DNA from: Phycisphaerales bacterium
Lineage (GTDB): Bacteria > Planctomycetota > Phycisphaerae > Phycisphaerales > UBA1924
DNA length: 10,857 bases
NCBI GenBank assembly: GCA_019747615.1
Contig: JAIEQQ010000451.1
Span: 1 to 10,857 of the forward strand
Direction: 5' to 3'
Shown here: piece after piece, positions 7,254 through 10,857 of the stretch
Layout of the letters: each line of letters opens with the position of its first letter
Position numbering within the stretch: position 1 is the stretch's first letter
Notes under the pieces: model-generated
The model's database searches: none
Told to the model about the DNA's origin: nothing
Seen by the model: the letters and a program-made list of their open reading frames with translations, nothing else
Position numbers and translations under genes: made by a program

Positions 7254-7271
7254 CGTGACATAGATGTCACG
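7254..7271. promoter_or_regulatory. operator-like palindrome upstream of the PEP-CTERM-like gene
   Basis: A perfect palindrome, CGTGACAT-AG-ATGTCACG, ends 112 bases before the start at 7384. Two 8-bp arms with a 2-bp centre fit a dimeric helix-turn-helix regulator site. The GTGA/TCAC core recalls CRP/FNR-type sites but the half-site spacing is 8 rather than 6, so I do not name a regulator. The octamer CTTTAAAG sits just upstream at 7239-7246. Confidence 0.5.
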
Positions 7272-7366
7272 GCCCGAAGTTGCTCGAACGCGATGAGATC
7301 GCCTTGATGGCCCGACACACCCACGTGTGGCAGACTTGTTCTGTCTCACCTGTCGGTCCAACGTTC

Positions 7367-7375
7367 AAAGAGGAG
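7367..7375 (+). promoter_or_regulatory. ribosome-binding site deciding the start at 7384
   Basis: AAAGAGGAG ends 8 bases before ATG 7384, which directly starts a signal peptide. The upstream in-frame ATG at 7327 would put a Cys-containing, non-signal stretch in front. Confidence 0.65.
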
Positions 7376-7383
7376 TGTCGCAC

Positions 7384-8271
7384 ATGTCAGGTCGAATGCT
7401 CGCCCCGCGCCGCGGGGCACGAGCGGCCCTTGCCGCTCTGGCGATCTCGTGCGCTGTGCCCGGTGCCGCGTGGGCGACCCCGGCGTATCAGTCGGCCTTC
7501 AACTCGCCGCCGGGCGACGAGTGGTCGGTCTCAACGCTGACGACCACGCCCTCGGGCGAGACGTTCCTCGGCCAGCTCGCGTCGGAGAAAGCGTCCCTCA
7601 AGCTCTCGGGCCTGGCGGATCACTCGCACGCCGTCATCGCGCTGGACCTGATCATCGTCGGGCCCTGGAAGGGCAACTCCGGCAAGGTGCCGCAGAAGAT
7701 CACGATCATCGTCGACGGCAAGCGCGTCGTGCTGGACTCGACCTTCGCCAACGAAGGCGTCGCGGGCGCGACGCAGTCGTACCCATACACCGCGAGCACC
7801 GAGGTCTCCAGCGTGCCCGGCAGCGGCGCGTACACCTCCAACACCCTGGGCTTCACGCGCCCCGGCGGCGACACCGTCTACCGCCTGGTCTTCACCATCA
7901 AGCATGCCTCGCCGGACCTCGCCGTCGAGTTCGAGGGCAGCGGGCTTCCCGAAGATGGCTCGGCCATCTGGGGCATTGATAACGTCGCCGTCGAACTCTT
8001 CAACTTCAACCTCGACGCGGGCCTCATGGGCGCGATGTTCGGCCCTTCGGGCTCCACGGGCTCCTTCGGCGGCGATGGTGGCATCGGCAGCAACCCGCCG
8101 GCACCCTCGTTCGGCGGAGGCGGCGGTGGAGGTGGCGGCGGAGGCGGAGGTGGTGGCGGCGGTGATGATCCGCCTCCCCCGCCACCGGAGGTTCCGGTTG
8201 TCCCCGCTCCCGGTTCCGCCGCTCTCCTAGCCCTTGGCGGGCTCTACGCGTCGCGCCGGCGGCGTGGATAG
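7384..8271 (+). CDS. secreted protein with polyglycine linker and PEP-CTERM-like sorting tail
   Basis: A 295-residue product from ATG 7384. The N-terminal signal peptide likely cleaves at AWA-TP near residue 31. Residues about 35-200 form one probable beta-sandwich domain; blocks such as SLKLSGLADHSHAVIALDLIIVG, then a Gly/Lys turn and IDNVAVELFN, resemble jelly-roll domains common in planctomycete PEP-CTERM proteins, though I name no family. A Gly/Ser/Pro-rich linker holds 17 Gly in a row (nt 8113-8163), Asp-Asp and six Pro. The tail (last 23 residues) is VPAPG, a hydrophobic stretch and SRRRR, the layout of a PEP-CTERM signal for exosortase-type sorting, with Ala replacing the usual Glu. 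It is likely delivered to the envelope or to exopolysaccharide. No exosortase is in the window. An intrinsic terminator upstream and the palindrome at 7254 suggest its own promoter. Confidence 0.8.
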   Translation: MSGRMLAPRRGARAALAALAISCAVPGAAWATPAYQSAFNSPPGDEWSVSTLTTTPSGETFLGQLASEKASLKLSGLADHSHAVIALDLIIVGPWKGNSGKVPQKITIIVDGKRVVLDSTFANEGVAGATQSYPYTASTEVSSVPGSGAYTSNTLGFTRPGGDTVYRLVFTIKHASPDLAVEFEGSGLPEDGSAIWGIDNVAVELFNFNLDAGLMGAMFGPSGSTGSFGGDGGIGSNPPAPSFGGGGGGGGGGGGGGGGGDDPPPPPPEVPVVPAPGSAALLALGGLYASRRRRG

Positions 8272-8407
8272 ACTCTTCCATCATCGCGCAGGCCCGTCTT
8301 GATGGCGAGCCGCGCGGACCATCGTCAGAGCGTTTCGACTCCCACACCCGCGCGACGGACCGTGCTGGTGCTTTGGAGACTGGGTCGATCGCTCAACAGG
8401 GGACACC

Positions 8408-9493
8408 GTGAGAACCGGTCGATCTCGTCGAGGCCGTCAGCACGGCCAACAGCAGCAGTCATCGCCAAACCAGCCGCAACACAACGGGCAAGGCCCCGGT
8501 GGCTCTACCGGCGGTCCAAACTCAAACGCGCATCGCCCAGCGCACGCGCCCGAGGCGGCATTGATTCCCGGCTTTGATCCCGCGACGGCGCCGCTGATCA
8601 AACCCTGGGATGAGCTCACGAGCATCGACCCGCAGCCGCGGCTCACGATGGAGTATCCCGGCTGCCCTGATTCGTGCCGCCTGATTGATCTCTTCTGCCC
8701 GATCGGGCGCGGGCAGCGCGCGCTGATCGTCTCGCCGCCCAAGGCCGGCAAGACCTCGCTGCTGAAGGACATCGCTCGCGCGATCACGCACAACTCGCCC
8801 GAGTGCCTGGTCATCGGCCTGCTCATCGACGAGCGCCCCGAAGAAGTCACCGACTTCCGGCGCACGTTCGCGGCGTTCGGCAACGACGCCTCCGGCAATC
8901 CCAAGGCCGTCGTCATGGCCAGCAGCAACGATCACGGCGTGGAGCGCCACATCGCCGTGAGCACCCAGTGCATCGCGATCTGCCGTCGAATGGTCGAGGC
9001 CGGTCGGCACGTCGTGGTTGTCATGGACTCGCTCACGCGCCTCGGGCGCACGTTCAATCTCTCGCGCCGTCACGCCAGCAGCGGGCGCACGCTCAGCGGC
9101 GGGTTGGACGCCAAGGCGCTGGAAGTGCCGCGACAGATCTTCGGCAGCGCACGAAACACCGAAGAGGCCGGCAGCCTCACGATCATCGCCAGTTGCCTGG
9201 TGGATACCGGCTCCATCGGCGATCAGGTGATCTTCGAAGAGTTCAAGGGCTCGGGCAACATGGAGCTGGTGCTGGATCGCAAGATCGCCGAACGCCGCCT
9301 GTTCCCTGCGATCAACCTCTCGGCCAGCGGCACCCGCAAAGAGAACCTGTTGATCCCCGAGGCTGATCTCAAGACCGTGACGGCTCTGCGTCGTCGATTG
9401 ATGCAAATGCCCCCGCACGTGCAGATCGAGCAGTTGCTCGCCGCACTGCGCCGCTTCCCCACCAATGCGCACCTGGTCGGCAGCGCGCAGTAA
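8408..9493 (+). CDS. rho: transcription termination factor Rho, lacking the cold-shock RNA-binding domain
   Basis: Rho is a hexameric RNA-dependent ATPase that pulls nascent RNA and ends transcription. This 361-residue copy keeps the catalytic core (about 69-361): Walker A PPKAGKT at 110-116, catalytic Glu in DERPEE at 141-146, Walker B Asp in VMDSLTRL (about 207), Q-loop [14 protein letters not shown]-loop Lys in [11 protein letters not shown] (about 280) and the arginine finger in SGTRKE (about 310). The usual N-terminal helical and cold-shock domains, ~120 residues in E. coli Rho, are missing; instead residues 1-60 are low-complexity, rich in Gln, Asn, Gly, Pro and Arg. The start is GTG 8408, with AGGGGA 4 bases upstream; the frame is open back to 8303 but has no ATG, GTG or TTG before 8408, and no such domain is encoded in the other frames of the 136-base spacer. 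A second, full-length Rho elsewhere is possible. Confidence 0.93.
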   Translation: MRTGRSRRGRQHGQQQQSSPNQPQHNGQGPGGSTGGPNSNAHRPAHAPEAALIPGFDPATAPLIKPWDELTSIDPQPRLTMEYPGCPDSCRLIDLFCPIGRGQRALIVSPPKAGKTSLLKDIARAITHNSPECLVIGLLIDERPEEVTDFRRTFAAFGNDASGNPKAVVMASSNDHGVERHIAVSTQCIAICRRMVEAGRHVVVVMDSLTRLGRTFNLSRRHASSGRTLSGGLDAKALEVPRQIFGSARNTEEAGSLTIIASCLVDTGSIGDQVIFEEFKGSGNMELVLDRKIAERRLFPAINLSASGTRKENLLIPEADLKTVTALRRRLMQMPPHVQIEQLLAALRRFPTNAHLVGSAQ

Positions 9494-9513
9494 GCGTGTG
9501 ATCTCGTTCGCCC

Positions 9514-9519
9514 TATCAT
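9514..9519 (+). promoter_or_regulatory. candidate -10 element for a leaderless phosphatase message
   Basis: TATCAT matches the -10 consensus at five of six bases and ends 6 bases before ATG 9526, which has no ribosome-binding site. A start of transcription at or next to the ATG would give a leaderless mRNA. No -35 element is recognisable. Confidence 0.3.
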
Positions 9520-9525
9520 TGATTC

Positions 9526-10158
9526 ATGGCGCTCTCGCACCGAAAACTCGCGATTGTCGTCCTCGTCGCCACGCTGCTGGGCGCTGGCGGTTGGGTGCTG
9601 CGGTTCGGCGTGCGTGACAACGTGCTGCCACGAAACTACGGCGTCGTCGATGAGGGGCTCGTCTACCGCACCGGCCGATTGACGCCCGCTGCGACCGAGA
9701 CCGTCGTCAAGCGCCACGGCATCAAAACCATCATCGATCTCGGCGCGTACGAGGGCATCCCCGATGACGAGCGGCTGGCGCAGCGCACCGCCGAGTCACT
9801 GGGCGTCAAGCGCCACGTCTTCACGCTCGATGGCGACGGCACCGGCCACCCGATGGGGTATGTCGAGGCCCTGCGATTGATCACCGACCCGGCGAATCAG
9901 CCGGTGCTGATCCACTGCGCCGCCGGGGCGCAGCGCACGACCGTGTGCGTGATGATGTACGAGAAGCTCGTGAACAACGTGCCGCTGGAAGAGACACTGA
10001 AGGTCTCGATGGATCACAAGCACGATCCGAAGGACAATCCCAAACTGTGGCCGTACATTCAGCGTTGGGCGGCGGAGATCGAGCGGGCGTATCGCGATGG
10101 CGGCGTGATCGATGCGCCGGAGTTCCGCCCGTATCGCCCGGTGGTGACGACGCCCTGA
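9526..10158 (+). CDS. membrane-anchored tyrosine/dual-specificity-type phosphatase
   Basis: A 210-residue protein with a short basic start and one hydrophobic segment (about 9-28), probably an uncleaved anchor placing the catalytic domain outside the cytoplasm. The domain carries the CX5R signature of Cys-based phosphatases, IHCAAGAQRTT, with nucleophile Cys131 and phosphate-binding Arg137; Asp102 or Asp104 in LDGDGTG is the likely general acid. IIDLGAYEG and the early LPRNYGVVDEGLVYRTGRL block match the dual-specificity-like bacterial phosphatases that act on phosphoproteins or phosphoinositide-type substrates; the substrate here cannot be told. It starts 32 bases after rho, with no ribosome-binding site, so it may be separately transcribed as a leaderless mRNA or read through from rho. 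No kinase is nearby. Confidence 0.85.
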   Translation: MALSHRKLAIVVLVATLLGAGGWVLRFGVRDNVLPRNYGVVDEGLVYRTGRLTPAATETVVKRHGIKTIIDLGAYEGIPDDERLAQRTAESLGVKRHVFTLDGDGTGHPMGYVEALRLITDPANQPVLIHCAAGAQRTTVCVMMYEKLVNNVPLEETLKVSMDHKHDPKDNPKLWPYIQRWAAEIERAYRDGGVIDAPEFRPYRPVVTTP

Positions 10159-10261
10159 ACGCCGTTTCGCTGGGGATCGCCCCGTGGCGCGCCCGCCCCA
10201 CCTTGGCGGCACGACAATCCCTGCGTGAAATGCCCGAGTTGTCGGATAATTCTCGACCGCG

Positions 10262-10279
10262 TTGGCACATCTATTGTTT
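10262..10279 (+). promoter_or_regulatory. weak sigma-54-like promoter candidate
   Basis: TTGGCAC, five bases, then TTGTTT gives the -24/-12 spacing of sigma-54 promoters, but the near-invariant -12 GC is GT here. It lies about 100 bases before the HAF-repeat gene. Confidence 0.22.
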
Positions 10280-10282
10280 GCA

Positions 10283-10303
10283 GATATCTTTAAAGAAGAT
10301 ATC
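10283..10303. promoter_or_regulatory. AT-rich inverted repeat upstream of the HAF-repeat gene
   Basis: Exact 8-bp arms GATATCTT (10283-10290) and AAGATATC (10296-10303) flank TAAAG; the centre contains the palindromic octamer CTTTAAAG also found at 7239-7246. It stands out as AT-rich in GC-rich DNA and has no T-run, so an operator is more likely than a terminator. The rest of the 218-base spacer 10159-10376 shows no gene. Confidence 0.45.
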
Positions 10304-10362
10304 GAGGCAGGTGTTGTGCCATGGCGGGGTGCCATTGTCGGTACCCGGGGACTTTTCATCCG

Positions 10363-10368
10363 AAGGGA
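10363..10368 (+). promoter_or_regulatory. ribosome-binding site of the HAF-repeat gene
   Basis: AAGGGA ends 8 bases before ATG 10377, which begins a clear signal peptide. Confidence 0.55.
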
Positions 10369-10376
10369 TCATTCCA

Positions 10377-10857
10377 ATGACTCGTTCTTCTCGCTCCGCA
10401 ATGTGTGTGCTTGGGGTCGCCGGGCTGTGCGCGTCGCTCGCGTCGGCACAGTCGTATCAGGCGACGATCATCAGCCCCGCTGGGTACTCCGAAGCGTTCA
10501 TCGAGAACGCTGGCGGCGGCCAGCAGGTCGGCTTCGGACGTCCCGGCATCGGAACCAACACCCACGCGCTGCTCTGGAGCGGCTCCAGCAGCAGCTTCGT
10601 TGACCTGAACCCCGCGGGCTATGACGGCTCGTTCCTCTACGGCGTCGGCGGCGGCCAGCAGGTCGGCCTCGGCTTCTCGCTGGGCATCGATCGCGCCGGG
10701 CTCTGGACCGGCACCGCGGCGTCGTACATCGATCTCTCCCCCGCCGACACGACCAAGTCCGTCGCCTACGGCACCAACGGGTCACGCCAAGTCGGCTACG
10801 CGCTCACCGTCGCTGACGGACCGCTGCCGCGCGCTTACACGTGGACCGGCACCGCTG
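10377..10857 (+). CDS. secreted HAF-type repeat protein, 3' partial
   Basis: The frame runs from ATG 10377 off the right edge; 160 residues are visible. The signal peptide (RSSRS, hydrophobic core) likely cleaves at LASA-QS near residue 24. The mature part shows a repeat of about 45 residues: GGGQQVGFG at 46, GGGQQVGLG at 91 and a weaker GSRQVGYA at 135, each followed by a block ending in a Trp motif (ALLWSG, AGLWTG, AYTWTG) and, for the first two, a DL turn. This is the style of extracellular HAF repeats, probably beta-propeller blades. The first two copies share 21 identical bases (10512-10532 and 10647-10667). The C terminus, where a dockerin or PEP-CTERM tail would lie, is outside the window. 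The biological role is unknown. Confidence 0.8.
   Translation, partial: MTRSSRSAMCVLGVAGLCASLASAQSYQATIISPAGYSEAFIENAGGGQQVGFGRPGIGTNTHALLWSGSSSSFVDLNPAGYDGSFLYGVGGGQQVGLGFSLGIDRAGLWTGTAASYIDLSPADTTKSVAYGTNGSRQVGYALTVADGPLPRAYTWTGTA

Noticed and set aside
7069..7263. Small + strand open frame of 64 residues in the long spacer
   Set aside because: It starts inside the heptamer repeats, crosses the intrinsic terminator hairpin and has no ribosome-binding site.
7316..7329. CACAC/GTGTG inverted repeat before the PEP-CTERM-like gene
   Set aside because: Five base pairs with a short loop is expected by chance at this composition.
8299..8577. Open frame overlapping the Rho start, considered as a split cold-shock domain
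   Set aside because: Its translation is Arg/Ser/Ala-rich and shows no OB-fold RNP motifs, so it is not a displaced Rho N terminus.
10172..10183. GGGG-ATCG-CCCC hairpin after the phosphatase gene as a terminator
   Set aside because: The stem is only 4 bp and no T-run follows.

Overview
The window is GC-rich and every supported gene lies on the + strand. It looks like a chromosomal segment from a planctomycete, most likely of the Phycisphaerae type. The signs are two secreted proteins ending in tandem dockerin-like repeats of the planctomycete 'GC-type' style, a PEP-CTERM-like tail with VPAPG in place of VPEP, an HAF-type repeat protein, and a GspL/GspM-like pair with very low similarity to proteobacterial versions. 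The lineage is inferred from protein style; no rRNA or marker gene is present.

Positions 2-3307 hold an envelope-machine block. A GspL-like (PilM+PilN-like) membrane protein runs in from the left edge. It overlaps by ATGA a GspM/PilO-like membrane protein, and a TPR lipoprotein resembling a PilF-type pilotin follows. Together they suggest part of a type II secretion or type IV pilus operon.

Positions 3443-7023 hold two secreted proteins with C-terminal tandem dockerin-like repeats, plausible clients of the secretion block. The spacer after each carries degenerate tandem 7-bp repeats. The spacer at 7024-7383 is densely structured: heptads, a strong intrinsic terminator, a spaced inverted repeat, and an 18-bp operator-like palindrome in front of the next gene.

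Positions 7384-8271 encode a secreted protein with a 17-glycine run and a PEP-CTERM-like sorting tail. Positions 8408-9493 encode transcription terminator Rho with an intact catalytic core, but with no room for the N-terminal RNA-binding cold-shock domain. Positions 9526-10158 encode a membrane-anchored CX5R phosphatase, possibly translated from a leaderless message. After a 218-bp spacer with an AT-rich inverted repeat, a secreted HAF-repeat protein starts at 10377 and runs off the right edge.

The most notable points are the Rho lacking its primary RNA-binding domain, the 7-bp repeat blocks behind both dockerin genes, the atypical dockerin loops, and the unexplained palindromes in front of the surface-protein genes. 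I see no tRNA, rRNA, CRISPR array, insertion sequence or phage gene.
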